Notes: a model not told the origin generated them from the letters alone. Positions 25,524 to 37,340 are shown, counted from the first letter of the stretch. The stretch: 64,000 nucleotides of DNA from Arachis hypogaea (GCF_003086295.3 NC_092051.1:14190810-14254809), one strand, 5' to 3'. Translations and numbers: made by a program.

Positions 25524-26780
25524 CTAGTTGGTAGAGTATGTAGTACATGACTGAGGAAGTTGCGGTGATCCATTCGGTGAAACAGAAATAGCATTAGGGT
25601 GAATAACGGTACTTGCACTTCCACCATTGTTACTGCTTCCAATGATTGATGAGAGTGCCGCAGCCACGGCCGCAGTGAAGTTTGGATCCGAAGCAATGGC
25701 TGCACTCACTGTCTCCACCATAGACGGGGAATTATTGGAAGGCTGTGGTTGTTGTCGATGAACCAAAGGAGGCATCAGCTTCTGGTGGTGAGAGATTAAG
25801 AAAGGGTGCCCTGCTATAAGCTGATGTGGAGGAGTAACTGCATGCAATGGGAGAGGGAAGGTAACACCGGGAGGAGGGACCACACGGTGGAGTTGGAGTG
25901 CGTTGTGGTGGTTGTGTGTGAGGTCGAGAGTGATGGTGGGAAATGGCGCGGAAGCTGATAGCGTCGCCATTGATGTGTAGGGCATTGATGAAGAGAAGTA
26001 TCCTGCTGAAGCTGCTAGGGTTTCTTTCGACGATGATGAGGTTGATCCTGATAGTAGCATGGCTGCTGCGGCTGAAGTCGTGTTTGCCATGGCGGTGGCT
26101 GCCGGCGGAAGAGGGTGGTTGTGGTTACCTTCATAGGTTGTTATTAGGACTGTACTGTCCTCTGCGCATCTTTGAACCTGCTTCCGAACTGGGCATCCAG
26201 CAGCCATGGTGCACCGATAGTAGGCTCGAGGACTGGGGTTACCTTTAGCCATTTTTTGTCCGTATTTCCTCCACTGGCATCCATCGCTAATCTGCGTTTC
26301 ATTTGTGTTAGAGATATAACCATTTATACACGTCTGATTTAAAAGTTTAGAGTTGGATAATATAATTACCAGAGGAGCTTCTGATCTTGCGCGCACTGAA
26401 ACCCTGGCTTTCCTGAAAGGAAGGTCAGAAGAAGGAAGCTTGGTTTCTTCTAAGTTGGGAGTCTTGCATGATCCCCAACTCTGAGAAGAAGATCGCTCAA
26501 GGACGTCTTCTTCTGTAGCAGATGCTGCTACTTGCTTTCCCAAATGAAGCTTAGTCAAACGATCTTCATCATCTTCATTATGATCATCATTCTCATCATG
26601 CTTCTTTGACATTACTTCCTCTGCATTATTACCATTATTGTTTGATGCTGATACCTCTCTTTCTCTCTTTTCATCACCAGACACCGAAGCATCGTTATTC
26701 TTCATCTCTACTTTCGCCCTTCCATCTCCCTCCACAGCTTTTTCTCCACTTATCATCCCATTGCTCTTGACACCAGTATT
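25524..26780 (-). CDS. WRKY transcription factor, group IIb (5' end uncertain)
   Basis: Two minus-strand exons (26780-26370 and 26291-25524) flank a 78-bp intron. The second exon carries WRKYGQK and a C-X5-C-X23-H-X-H zinc finger (CTMAAGC ... EGNHNH). It then has the [10 protein letters not shown] and [11 protein letters not shown] blocks typical of group IIb, the WRKY6/31/42/72 type. The protein binds W-boxes (TTGAC) in the nucleus. The first exon holds an acidic stretch ([13 protein letters not shown]) and [14 protein letters not shown] before the intron. It opens after a GGGAACAG acceptor-like site with no in-frame ATG there. The first in-frame ATG is at 26756. The leucine-zipper region usual for this group is not visible, so a 5' exon is missing or unrecognised. 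The usual V-type intron at KQ-VQR is absent. The reading frame is otherwise clean. Confidence 0.85.
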   Translation of the reverse strand, partial: NTGVKSNGMISGEKAVEGDGRAKVEMKNNDASVSGDEKREREVSASNNNGNNAEEVMSKKHDENDDHNEDDEDRLTKLHLGKQVAASATEEDVLERSSSQSWGSCKTPNLEETKLPSSDLPFRKARVSVRARSEAPLVIILSNSKLLNQTCINGYISNTNETQISDGCQWRKYGQKMAKGNPSPRAYYRCTMAAGCPVRKQVQRCAEDSTVLITTYEGNHNHPLPPAATAMANTTSAAAAMLLSGSTSSSSKETLAASAGYFSSSMPYTSMATLSASAPFPTITLDLTHNHHNALQLHRVVPPPGVTFPLPLHAVTPPHQLIAGHPFLISHHQKLMPPLVHRQQPQPSNNSPSMVETVSAAIASDPNFTAAVAAALSSIIGSSNNGGSASTVIHPNAISVSPNGSPQLPQSCTTYSTN

Positions 26781-27425
26781 CTGTTCCCACAATCACATCT
26801 ATGTGTTATTACTTGGAATTACTTAGCACTTCCCACATATAATAAACTGATATTTTAAGTAAAGGTGAGTGTAAGGTTTGATTTATTGTAATAATAAATA
26901 TACCAATATTGAAATTCGTTTTATTTGTTGAACACATTACGTGTTATATAAATTAGGGTAAGAAAGTCAATTCACGGGGGTGTGGGTTATCCATTTCTTA
27001 TACGAATAGAAATTAAAGAAAGAGAGAGAGAGAAAGAGGAAGACGACGACGAAGAAGAAGAAGTAAGAAAGTGGTGGGTTCAACTGGGGAAGTGGTTTTA
27101 AATGGGGGTAGCTCGCGCGTACACACACGCACTCCTTCGACCTTGAGCTATGGCCTATGGGCCCCACCTCCTCTTACCCAATAATATTAATATCAGTATA
27201 ACATTATTTTCGATGAATAATTAATTATTAATATTTAAAAATATTAAATATAAATATAATATTAAATTATTAGACTAAAATGATTGATTAACATAAATTA
27301 AAATAACTAAACCTTAAATATTTTTCTAAGATGATAGTAGTAAAAAACAAAGTAAGTAATTTAAGTGAATGAAAAGTAAGATGAAGGATTTTAAAGAGGA
27401 AGAAATGGCAAGTGAGCAGCCGTTT
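26781..27425 (-). other. WRKY upstream or 5' leader region
   Basis: On the minus strand a pyrimidine-rich tract (about 27010-27065) precedes an ATG at 26994 that opens only 13 codons. Joining it to the WRKY frame by simple GT-AG splicing did not work in phase. The region is probably leader, intron or promoter. Confidence 0.35.
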
Positions 27426-27439
27426 TGGGCAGAAGTGAC

Positions 27440-27650
27440 GTCAACCTTAGGCCACCAACGCTGCAACGAATTTATCCGGTTTTATGTTCACACTTGACAG
27501 TACTCTTGTTACCAAGTTGTAATGTAAAAATGGAAAGATTATTTGAATAAGGAAGGAAGGAGATTGTGCATTGTATGGGGATGGGAGAAGGAGGAAGTGC
27601 ACGTGCACGTGGAGGGGAGTCCCCTGAGGTCAACGGAGTTGACGGCACGG
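27440..27650 (-). promoter_or_regulatory. G-box and W-box cluster upstream of the WRKY gene
   Basis: Tandem G-boxes CACGTGCACGTG lie at 27600-27611. W-box cores lie at 27440-27444, and as an inverted pair at 27628-27643 (GGTCAACGGAGTTGACGG). WRKY genes are often auto- or cross-regulated through W-boxes; that they act on this gene is inferred from position. Confidence 0.5.
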
Positions 27651-27789
27651 CTCTGTGTATCGGACGGTAGTTAGAGACGGTGGGGCCCGCGTGATTTGGA
27701 ATAACCTAATCCCAGTGACTTTCAAGGGCTATAACTATACTCCTCTACTATGCATGTATTGCTACGCTACCACGTACCAACCATCAAGG

Positions 27790-27842
<53 letters not shown>
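27790..27842. repeat. Poly-A plus (AT)n microsatellite
   Basis: A run of about 15 A grades into about 19 AT dinucleotides. Confidence 0.9.
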
Positions 27843-27845
<3 letters not shown>

Positions 27846-28482
27846 ATTGCATTTATTTTCGTAAACCCGTCAACTAACTACACCACTCTCTTTCACTTAA
27901 ATTCATTAGTACAATAAACATGCATGATACATGCATCATAGTTCATTATTGCTGATTTGTAGTTATCAATTAGTTATTATTAATATTTTTAATAGTATAA
28001 AATTATTTATTTTTTTTATTAATTAAATATTGGTTAAATTTAAATAAAAGTGTTAGTTCTAAACCTTTTCTATTGCTATATATATACTGTCTATATTAAA
28101 TTAGGTTTGCAAAATATATTTTTTTTAAAAAATCGGTTTTGTCACTTAATTAATAATCTAAAACTATAAAATATCATTTAAAATGTATCTATTTCTTGTC
28201 TTATATTTTAAATATATTGGACAATTTTATTGTTAATTCAATCAAACATCATCGATTTAAGAATAAGAGTTTTTAAAGTGAGAAAATAATATTTCAATCA
28301 CTAATAAATTTATAATAATTTTTGTTCCCTGCGAGTTTGTTATCTTAATTTAAAGTCGGTTAATTTTTTTTTTATCAATATGTTCACTTTAGACGAGCAT
28401 AATTCATATTTTTTTAAAATGATTATTAAAAAAAATATTTCTTACAATGACAAAATAGATTCTTTATTATAATATGAGGAGT
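27843..28482. other. AT-rich intergenic DNA
   Basis: Contains a diverged block at about 27945-28075 (GCTGATTTGTAGTTATCAAT) that resembles part of the MITE at 28483-28632. No gene is seen. Confidence 0.4.
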
Positions 28483-28632
28483 GTTAGGGACCAGCAATTT
28501 TTGTGATTTGTAGTTATCAAATAGTCATTAATGTTGATTTTAATGGTGTGAAATTTTATCCAATGACTCATTTTTATTTACTGGTTACATGATGGCGAAA
28601 ATTTAAAAAAGTTGCTGGCCTTAAACTTTTCC
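28483..28632. mobile_element. MITE with AGGGACCAGCAA / AAGGCCAGCAAC ends
   Basis: About 150 bp with imperfect inverted ends: GTTAGGGACCAGCAATTTTT at left, and TTTAAGGCCAGCAACTTTTT read on the opposite strand at right. The interior is non-coding. Confidence 0.6.
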
Positions 28633-29667
28633 TTATAATATTTCTAGCAAATAGTTCCTTCAATTACGGTTGCCAAAATCAAAGATAACTTCAAAATAAA
28701 AATCACTAACAGATAAACATAATTTTTATGAAATAACGGTTGAGACTTGAGATCTAAATAAAGTTATCTATATATTAATTATTTGATAAAATATTTTAAC
28801 TTAAAATTAATTCTAATAAAATAATTTAGTTTAATAAAGTAATTTTATGATATCAATTTAATTAACACTATAATTTTATATATAGAGCCAAATCTAAAAA
28901 AATAATTTGTATATTCATCTAATAAAGTGGAAGCAAAATTAACAAACTAGCGAGGATAAATAAATATATGCTATTAAGTAATTTTCCAAATTTGAACTGG
29001 GAACACTTACCCGTACTACTATATACATAGGTCCATCCCTGGTCATGAGAGTGTAATTTGCATAGCAAAAATGTTAACTATCCGATCATCAAGAGATAAG
29101 TCAAACTAGTGATAATAAATGAGTAATAATTAGAAATTAATACTATAGCAGTCAATTTCAACTAATACTATATTAATTTGTTAAATAAATTTAATATGAA
29201 GTTCATTGTTTTTCTCAAAGATAATAATTTTATTGCAATAAAAGGAATTTGCTTATAATTATCGCAACCAGGCCAGGGGTATAAAAGTAATAAGACATAA
29301 AATAAAAATTTTTTAAAAAAATTGATAATAGCATGTTTAAGAGATAAGGTCTTTAGACAAAGAAAGTTTTTTTTGCATATTCATCTTCGATAATATAAAG
29401 TTCATTAAAAATAAAATTTTGTTAATTTTAAAATTTAGATATTTTTTAATTGAATTTTAGATTTTTTAATGTTAAATGTTAATTAGCTACAATTAAAGAT
29501 AACAACAGATACACAATATTCACTAAATATTCAAGTCCCTGTTGATATTCATGGACATTTTTGGAAAAAAAAATTTAAAATTGAAAAAAAAAAATTTTTG
29601 TTCAAATTCCACCTCCGGCATCATGAATTCAAGCTCCAATAAATAATTCTTTATTCACACTTTAACT
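28633..29667. other. AT-rich intergenic DNA
   Basis: No coding frame, RNA or clear repeat is recognised. Confidence 0.4.
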
Positions 29668-30227
29668 AGGGATGATAATAAGTTTCTACAGAAATGGAGA
29701 CTTTTTCTGTCTCGCCTTCCTCCATCTTCATTTAGTAAAATACTTTCTGTTTTTGTGTAAAAATAGACTCCAAAATATAGCTCGTTCTCGTGATATTCGA
29801 ACTGATTTTTCTTAGAGCAAAGTGCTCTCTTTAGTGAGCTTCTTTAGAAAGATTTGCGAAAAAATTTTTGTACCCATTTGGGTTGGCACATAGTTACTTA
29901 ATTTTATTAGGTAAGTCCGTTTGAAGAGCAAAACACGTACTCTACACGTACTCCTAATATAACACGTGTGTATTTAGTTTTAACTAAATTCTGATTTATA
30001 GTTTTATTGAGTTGAAGTATAACTAACACTTTCTATCTCCATTTTTGTTATCTTCGTCATGAGTTTTTATTTACTTTTCTCTGTAAAAAAGGCGGATATT
30101 TGTGGATATCTATGAATAATTAAATTTTATTAATTTTTAAGAAAATTAACACAAACATAATAAAATCTTATACGGTTCAACTAAATATACCAAATCAAAC
30201 ATAATTTAAACACAAATTTAACATAAT

Positions 30228-30285
<58 letters not shown>

Positions 30286-30490
30286 AAACTTTTAACATAT
30301 CAATTAAAATAAAATGAATTAGAAGTTATTTAGACAATTTATATATAAAAAAACATTTAAGTTAGTTTTTTCAAAAATTTTACGAGTTCCCATAAATGAA
30401 ATATCTCAATCCTACTCCCATCCCCATTTATTAGTGAGGACGGGTTCCATTCCTGTGAGAATGTGAGAATTTTGTGAGTCCCCACTAGCT
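29668..30490. repeat. Decayed dispersed repeat (unclassified)
   Basis: Bordered by GGGATGATAATAAG at left and a GAGGACGGG/GTGAGTCCCCAC block at right, with GGATATTTGTGGATATCT inside. It contains a (TA)n tract at 30230-30281. The boundary motifs look like a family repeat, but no terminal repeats could be confirmed. Confidence 0.35.
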
Positions 30491-30569
30491 TCTTCGTCGT
30501 AGATAATAATCACCGCCAGTATAAATTTTTTTACCATTCATAACTCCAACACTAACAAACCTCTGAGAA

Positions 30570-30731
30570 ATTGTCTATTGCGGCATCCATGCTGATTTCC
30601 GCTTTCGTGATCCTAACGCCGTCACCGTCTCTATCTTCCCTGTCATCCTGTTATACCGCCTCGCTCGCTTTATTGTCGATTGCATCAAGGAGATCTCCAA
30701 ATGCTTCAATTCCCTAAGCAACAATATCTGA
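30570..30731 (+). pseudogene. Short coding-like exon fragment, family unknown
   Basis: A GC-richer island in AT-rich DNA reads, in the frame beginning at 30570, as about 53 residues including HADFRFRDPNAVTVSIFP and LLYRLARFIVDCIKEI, then a TGA. Charged and hydrophobic spacing looks protein-like, but I do not recognise the family. It may be a gene fragment moved by a transposon or a chance frame. Confidence 0.3.
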
Positions 30732-31366
30732 TTTTTTGTATTTATCTTTTTGCGGATAAATTTTTGTAGATATCTGTTTTGCCAAAAAAATTATCATTTC
30801 TAACTGCAATATTAGTTGTATAATGTTAATTCTAAATTTTTTTTATATAAATTAATTTGTAAATCAATAATTCTATGTCCGAGTTTAAAATTTTTCAAAA
30901 ATATAAAAGACTTAAAAAAAATTGATCGTTGAAAAACCCTAACTCATATGGCCATATACAAAAAGATTTAGTGTGGAAACGAAAATACACTATGATTTTG
31001 TAAGAAACTTTTTAAATTGATAAATTGAAATTAAATTATTTTGTATTCCATATGATCCTGCTCGTCGTCCTAAACCATGATTTTTATAAAAATAAAAAAT
31101 TTTACATCTAAGGACTTTAAAGAAAAAACAATTTTTTGCATTTTACATATGCATTGACCAATGATATTAATTAGTTCTTATTTAAAATTGTAATTTAATA
31201 TATGGCATGGGCGCAAAGCTAGCTATATAATTGTAGAGTTATGCAACAGCATATTTTTTTTTGGTGACTATGCAACAACATATTTGATTTGCATATCTCA
31301 GAGTTGGTACAAATTTCTACTCTAGCAGAGTATTGCTCGGAAATAGAGTTGGGTAATTAAACGGAT

Positions 31367-31494
31367 AATGTTAAAGAGATAATAAAAAATTAATTTAAAA
31401 ATCTAAATTTATTTTATTTAATATTTATAATAAATTTAATAAATATTAAATAAAATAAATTTAAGTTATTTTTTATTTTTTTTATCAAATATTT
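31367..31494. mobile_element. Foldback AT-rich MITE
   Basis: TAAATTTATTTTATTTAATA near 31403 pairs perfectly with its reverse complement near 31460, forming a nearly complete hairpin. Similarity extends weakly to both ends. Confidence 0.55.
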
Positions 31495-31521
31495 TTGCTT
31501 TTTGGTCCGTTCTGGTAAGAC

Positions 31522-32113
31522 TGTACACGGATCGGATCGGATCGGATATAGGCTAAAATTTTATTCGATCTGTAATGCATTCATCGGATCAGATCGGATA
31601 CGATATCTGCATTTTTTCAGACTGGATCCGATCACTTGCGGATCGGATATCGGGTATATCTTCATAATTCAAAAAGACTATTTTAAGATTTTGTTTGGCT
31701 GTTTTTACAAAAAAAAATATCCAGAAAACTCATTTTTCACCTGTTTAAGCCCATTTACTTCTAAAATATTATCAATAAATTTTTTTTGAATAACAAAAAC
31801 AAAATAATAACACAAGATTTAAGTTTAATTATTCTAAGTTGAAGTATAACATAAAAAATTAAAAACAATATATCATAATATTCATAAAATAACACACTAA
31901 AATTCACATCACATTAGGTTTACTTTCTTAAACTATATTATTTATATGAGATGTGTGAATATGCGAATTTGCGAATCGGATATCACTGCCAAATTTACAA
32001 TCCGATCCTATCATAATGCAAATCAGATCTGATCCGATCAGATAATATCCGCAAAATTCGAATTAAATGCAAATAATTACTGCAGATATGCAAATATTAT
32101 CCGATTCACGTGC
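31522..32113. mobile_element. TIR element rich in GGATCGGATC motifs
   Basis: Left end TGTACACGGATCGGAT and right end (opposite strand) TGCACGTGAATCGGAT match at 12 of 16 bases. GGATCGGAT-like words recur near both ends. About 0.6 kb, no transposase: probably a non-autonomous DNA transposon. Confidence 0.5.
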
Positions 32114-33508
32114 AGCATACGTTCTGCTGAGCTTTCTTCATCAATTTCCATGTCCCTTTCATACAGAAACCAGCTGTTATATTATTATGTTGAAAAATTT
32201 TGGAACCCGCGTACTCTTTTTTCTTCTTCTTCTTTTTATTTATTTATCTTTTATTTTCTTTTTTGAGGAGAAAAGAAAAACTTCTAGAGAGGGGCGAAAA
32301 CGGAAAACCGTAGAATATGAAGCCTTGGTCAAGCAATGCAATGGGCAAATATAATGTATAAAAAATTGTTAGAAATATAAATTGTGTGGTTTTAATTATT
32401 GTCAAGGTATGGAAAATGAAGTCATTGACTCAAGATTATGAGATCTGAATAATGGTGCAACTTGACTAGATATAAATAATAAATAAATAAATATCCAGCT
32501 GGGTTTTCTTTCGTAACTCTTGCTCTCGTGGACTAGTTAGCGCAGCTAATTCATTAATAATAAGTATCTTATCAACTTATCATCTTATAAATAAAAAGCA
32601 TGCATTTTCTATGGTCTATATAGTAATATAAAAGACTTATTGACTGATAAATATATAATAACCATTGATGTGATGAGTTACAAATTAAACTAAGATGATC
32701 GATGTTTATCAAACAAATATACCATAATTGAATAACTTCCAAGTCAATGGCAGCAGGTTCATAAAATTTCTTTTTAATCTCTTTCCTTATTTGTCCATCA
32801 TTTTGACAAAGGTTTTCCAGAGATTTAGATTAGAATTTTGATATTTTCAACCGATCATTCTATCATTCTATGACTTCTAGCTACACACCCGCTTCATTAA
32901 TCTCTCTCCTTTTTTTCATATTAAAAAGATTATATTAATACATTTATAATATAACTTAACTGAATACTAGCTAATTTCTTTCAAGTTATTTACTTAATTT
33001 GTTTTGATAGGAGGAGTAAATATAAAAAAAGATTAAATCATTTTAAGATTATTATTTACGAAGATAATGTATGTATTTTATGTAATAACAATTTAAAACA
33101 TGTACATTACTTATTTTTAGGCTGTGTATATGTTTAGTAGGTATGAAGTGTTTGGATATCAAATTTTGAGTGTCAATGATCTTATCCAAGATCAATGAAA
33201 GAACATTTTTTAAGTTGGACAAAAAAAAATAAAAAATAAGGAGAATTGAAAACAACGACTGAGATGTCTTTTTGTAACTATTTAAAACATTTTGATGGAA
33301 AAAAATATGAAAATTTTTTAAAATAAAAACAAAAGTATTAAAGAAATCATCAATATGACCGTAACTAGTATTAACAGAGTAAAATAACCAAGGCGAGGCA
33401 GCTTTTTCCTTCCAAGAGTTAAATAACCAAGCGGCAAGCTAATTGATATGACATTAATATCCCACAATAAAACAAGCACAGCGCACGCGTATATACTATA
33501 TCCATAGA
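32114..33508. other. AT-rich intergenic DNA
   Basis: Short ORFs at 32067-32354 and 33052-33255 lack features. Nothing else is recognised. Confidence 0.4.
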
Positions 33509-34900
33509 GGTTCTTAAAATCGAATCGATTATTGAACCGTTTTAGTTATTAGTTTATTAATTTATTAGTTTAATCGATAGTTTAATTGAAAAAATCGTTT
33601 TAGAATAAAATAATAAATAAATTATAAATAATATTTTAAAATATAATTATAGTCTAATATAAATTTTAAAATATTTTCGAAATTTAAAAAATATTATATA
33701 AGATATCATTAACTAAATTCATATGATGTTATCAAAATACAAACTTAAAAATTAAATAATAAAAAAATATCTAAATATTAAATTCCAACATCATTATATT
33801 CGAAATAGGAGAATTAACAGACAAGTTATTATTTACAGATGTATTATTATCTGCTTCTTGATTAATACTATTATCCATAAATGAAATTAATAAAACAGAT
33901 ACGAAATTAAAACAGCAGCAAAACAATGAGAAATAAAAAAATCATCAATAAGACACCATATCTAAATTGAGTAAATTCTGTCTACACTTTACAGCATTAA
34001 GCAACAAACAAAGCCATCAGCAACCAGTAAAAGTGTAGAACAGTAGAACAACAAATCTGAACAAAAAATTAGGAACCATCAGCAACTAGTAAAACAGCCA
34101 AACACTATCAGAGCCATCGAACAATTAGAAAACACTAAAACAGAATAACAGACTAAGTGACTAACAGAGCAATCAATCCATCAGCAAAATTGTGGTTAAC
34201 AATTAAAATCAAGATACAAGATAGATTCATCAGAAAATTTGAACAAAAATCTTACAGCCATCACCAACCAGCCATCATACAAGACAAATTCATCAGCAAC
34301 GGGTAATTACAATTTACAAAACATTACAAGCAAAATGGAACAAAAATTGAAGAAGAAGACCGAAGAAGAAGACCGAATAACAACAATTTCAAAACTTCAA
34401 AGTTCAAACTAAGAAGAAGACCGAACATTCCTGGAAATGAAGACGAGAAGCCACTAACCTGGGTGCGGTGCCAAGAAGCCAGCGACGATGAAGAGTGAGA
34501 CGATGTGCTGAACTACTGGGTTCTGGACACGAGGAAGAGGAAGAAGGCGATGGCGCTGAGGATCTAGGAACGGCAGCAGCGACGAAGGGCTAGGGTTTTC
34601 CACTTTTCCCTTTGCTTCGGACTTCTCCAATGACGAATGATTGGGGAAGAAAGGATGGGGGGGGAGGTTCGGTTCGCGACAGGCCTGCTTTCCTTTTTTT
34701 TAATACAAATCAATAAAACGGTACCGTTTAATACGAACCGGGCGGTTATTGGTCCGATCCAATCGACTGATTCTTGGCCGGTACGTCAGTTTTTAAGCAG
34801 TTTTTCTTCCAACAATTTTACATAGAGGAGCGGACCATTTTATTACCGGTCTCCGGTTGAACCGGTTCGACTGGCAGTCTGGTCCGATTATCAAAACCAT
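33509..34900. mobile_element. 1.4-kb non-autonomous TIR element with a GC-rich right end
   Basis: The left end GGTTCTTAAAATCGAATCGA and the right end read in reverse, ATGGTTTTGATAATCGGACC, are related inverted termini. The body goes from AT-rich to a GC-rich block (34440-34900) with repeated ACCGGTT/GGTCCGA words. No transposase frame exists. Family is unassigned; hAT- or Mutator-type are both possible. Confidence 0.5.
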
Positions 34901-35997
34901 GATATACATACATATTATCATCAAACCACATGGACCAAAATACTAAATTAACAAAAGGTTTTATGAGTGCAATTAATTATTCAAATACATATAGTTTAGT
35001 AAGAAATTAAAGAATGGATATATAGAAACATAACACTAATGATTAGGGATTTAAAAAAAAAAGGTTCTGATTTGTTCCGTATCTTATTTGAATTTTGTGA
35101 ATATTATCCAATTGAATCTGCAAATATATTATACTGGATATTGATATTATATCTATAGATATGATAGAAAGATAAATATTATTTATAGGTTGTTTTATTT
35201 CTCTTTTTATATTAATTAACTTATTTCTATTATTTAAAAAATAATGTTAGACTAATATTTTTGAAATAAAACATATAGAAAAATTGTGTAATCATAAAAA
35301 AAAAAAAATAAAAACAAAGTTTATTTCTTTTTTAAGAAAATGTTAAAATGTGTTATATCCACATACCAATCAAACTCTCATTATGATTTTGATGAATTCG
35401 AATGCGACTCAATCGGTAAACAGTACTCCTACTAAAAGTTAACATATATAGTTGATATGGAAAGTTGTTTCATTAGCTGGCGGTTGTATTACGTGCAGAG
35501 CTATAAAATGGAGAGTCAAAAGGGTAAGGTAGAAGAAGAGAAAAAGAGAATCGAAAGTAAAGAATAGCGGCCATTAATATTGCATGCATGAACAACAATT
35601 ACATTAAATTAAGCAGTCGCACGCACGAACGCACACAAACAAGCCTCAAAGAAAAGAGAAGAGAATAATGAAAAGAAAAAAAAAAGATAATAGCCGCAAA
35701 GATAGGCTTCACGAGAATGACCCCACACAAGTTAACCCGCACGTTCAATCCATTAAAAGCAACAACAACAAAAAGTACCAAACCCCAAATTTCACGTGTT
35801 TGGATTGTATATGATAAAACTAGCTAGGTAGCTTCCTATACTATACTCTTCTTTTCTCAATTGACGCCTCCCCCTATTCATTATAGACTAATTACTAGAC
35901 TCTCCCTTAACATTAGCTTTAATTAATTAATTAACACCGCGCCTAATTATTAACGAGTGTTAGTTTCTCCGTTAGTTGGTTTATTTGTCTCTATGCA
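34901..35997. other. AT-rich intergenic DNA
   Basis: No gene is recognised. The ORF at 35599-35781 (-) shows no family features. Confidence 0.4.
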
Positions 35998-36006
35998 TTA
36001 TTATAT

Positions 36007-36211
36007 GGTGGATACTACAATGAAGATGGCAAAAATATCTTCTCATGAAGATGCTTTGGTTAAAAGTGTGGTTTATTTATTTAGCCACACTTTAAACAAA
36101 AACAACACTTTTATAAATATCAAAATCTAACCATACAATCCATCATCCAAAGGTCAAAAAGAAATATACTCATATGAAGACAATTATGCCATCTTCATTG
36201 TAGTATCCACC
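36007..36211. mobile_element. 205-bp Mutator-type MITE with 9-bp target duplication
   Basis: Both ends carry GGTGGATACTACAATGAAG in inverted orientation, extending to about 25 bp (through ATGGCA). TTATTATAT is duplicated exactly at 35998-36006 and 36212-36220. A 9-bp duplication is the hallmark of Mutator-like transposition. Length and structure agree with what I recall of peanut AhMITE1; identity to it was not tested. Confidence 0.88.
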
Positions 36212-36387
36212 TTATTATATATCAGCATAATGCATGCATGACGTGCATATTTGCTATGCTGTAGAAACGGGACCATAATAAAAACACTAATTAATTTCTT
36301 GTTTTCAGTTTAATAATTACACTTTCATTTTAGTATTGTGTATGCAACAAGAAATTTGTTGATGATGATAAATCTTAAAATCAAACT

Positions 36388-36528
36388 AGGTGCGATCATA
36401 CCAGTACTAATGCACCGGATCCCATCAGAACTACGCAATTAAGCGTGTTTGGGCAAGAGTAGTACTAGAATGGGTGACTTCTTGAAAAGTTCTCGTGTTG
36501 CACTTCTTTTACAAATCACCAAAAAAAA
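36388..36528 (+). pseudogene. 5S rRNA retropseudogene
   Basis: Positions 36388-36506 match plant 5S rRNA over its full length, starting AGGTGCGATCATACCAG, with scattered substitutions including some in the internal control region. A short tail ending in an A-run (about 36521-36530) follows. The 17-bp AATCTTAAAATCAAACT at 36371-36387 recurs with one mismatch at 36529-36545. Direct repeats plus a 3' A-tract indicate LINE-mediated retroposition, not a member of the 5S array. Confidence 0.85.
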
Positions 36529-36545
36529 AATCTTAAAATGAAACT

Positions 36546-37066
36546 TTGATTTATATACACTTGAGAAACTATAATATACACACAAATATCTTAATAAAAT
36601 TAATTAAGTCATTTAGCTATATCTGGAAGCAGAGATAGATTTACATTTAGTATGTGGGGAGCAAGTGCTCCCACTGATTTTTAAAAATCTTTCATATAAT
36701 ATATAGTAAACAAAAATATTTTTTGCTCCCACAAAATAAATAAATTTGACCCACTCATCACTTTATCTATTCTCTTGGTCACAGGATTCAGAGCATTCAT
36801 ACACAAATGAAAAGAAAAGAGATTAAATGACTCTACTATATTATAAAATATTATATTAATTATTTAATAAAAACAATTAAAAAAACTAATAATAGTAATC
36901 TAATCAATTGGAATAATTCCAATTTCTTAAAGCTTCTGTTTCTCATTTAACTCTTTTCCTTTTTGCTCTTTAACTTTTTTTTTACTTAACATACAATTGT
37001 ATAAATAATCCAAATATCCAATTTTACTATCCGTTTCTTTTCCGAATGTTGCTTTGTTACAGAGAC
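36546..37066. other. Intergenic DNA with a short repeat remnant
   Basis: Around 36650-36740 GGGGAGCAAGTGCTCCCACT and TTTTTGCTCCCAC hint at a decayed dispersed repeat. No gene is seen. Confidence 0.35.
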
Positions 37067-37340
37067 TGTAAGATCCCACATCGGTTGGAAAAGGAAACAA
37101 AGCATGTCTTATTAGTTGTGGATACTTCTTTTTAACATGACGTATTTTAACGAGTGAGTATGGGGAGTTTTGGCTATCATCTTTATCGTCAAAAACAAAA
37201 CTGTGAAGTCTTGTGTGTCAAAGTGGACAATATCGTACTAGCGGGTGGTCTGAACTATTATAAATGGTATCAGAGCCGGAACCGGATCGATGTGTGAGTG
37301 AGTGTGGGGGGCTTGTGAGGCCTTGTGTTCTAAAGTGGAC
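37067..37340 (+). mobile_element. TRIM-like LTR with tRNA-Met primer-binding site
   Basis: Begins TGTAAGATCCCACATCGG, a start shared by many small plant LTR elements. About 195 bp later comes the primer-binding site TGGTATCAGAGCC (37265-37277), then about 60 bp of GT-rich interior. No second LTR follows, so this is the 5' part of a truncated TRIM. Confidence 0.65.

Noticed and set aside
26781..26792. WRKY start at 26792
   Set aside because: That codon is TTG, not ATG, and the sequence there looks like an intron acceptor.
26953..26994. ATG at 26994 as first WRKY exon
   Set aside because: Only 13 codons before a stop, and no GT-AG join I tried enters the WRKY frame.
36388..36506. Functional 5S rRNA gene
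   Set aside because: Base changes along its length, an A-tail and target duplications mark a retrocopy.
37067..37340. Cassandra-type element linked to the nearby 5S sequence
   Set aside because: The 5S copy lies about 560 bp outside this LTR and has its own target duplications.
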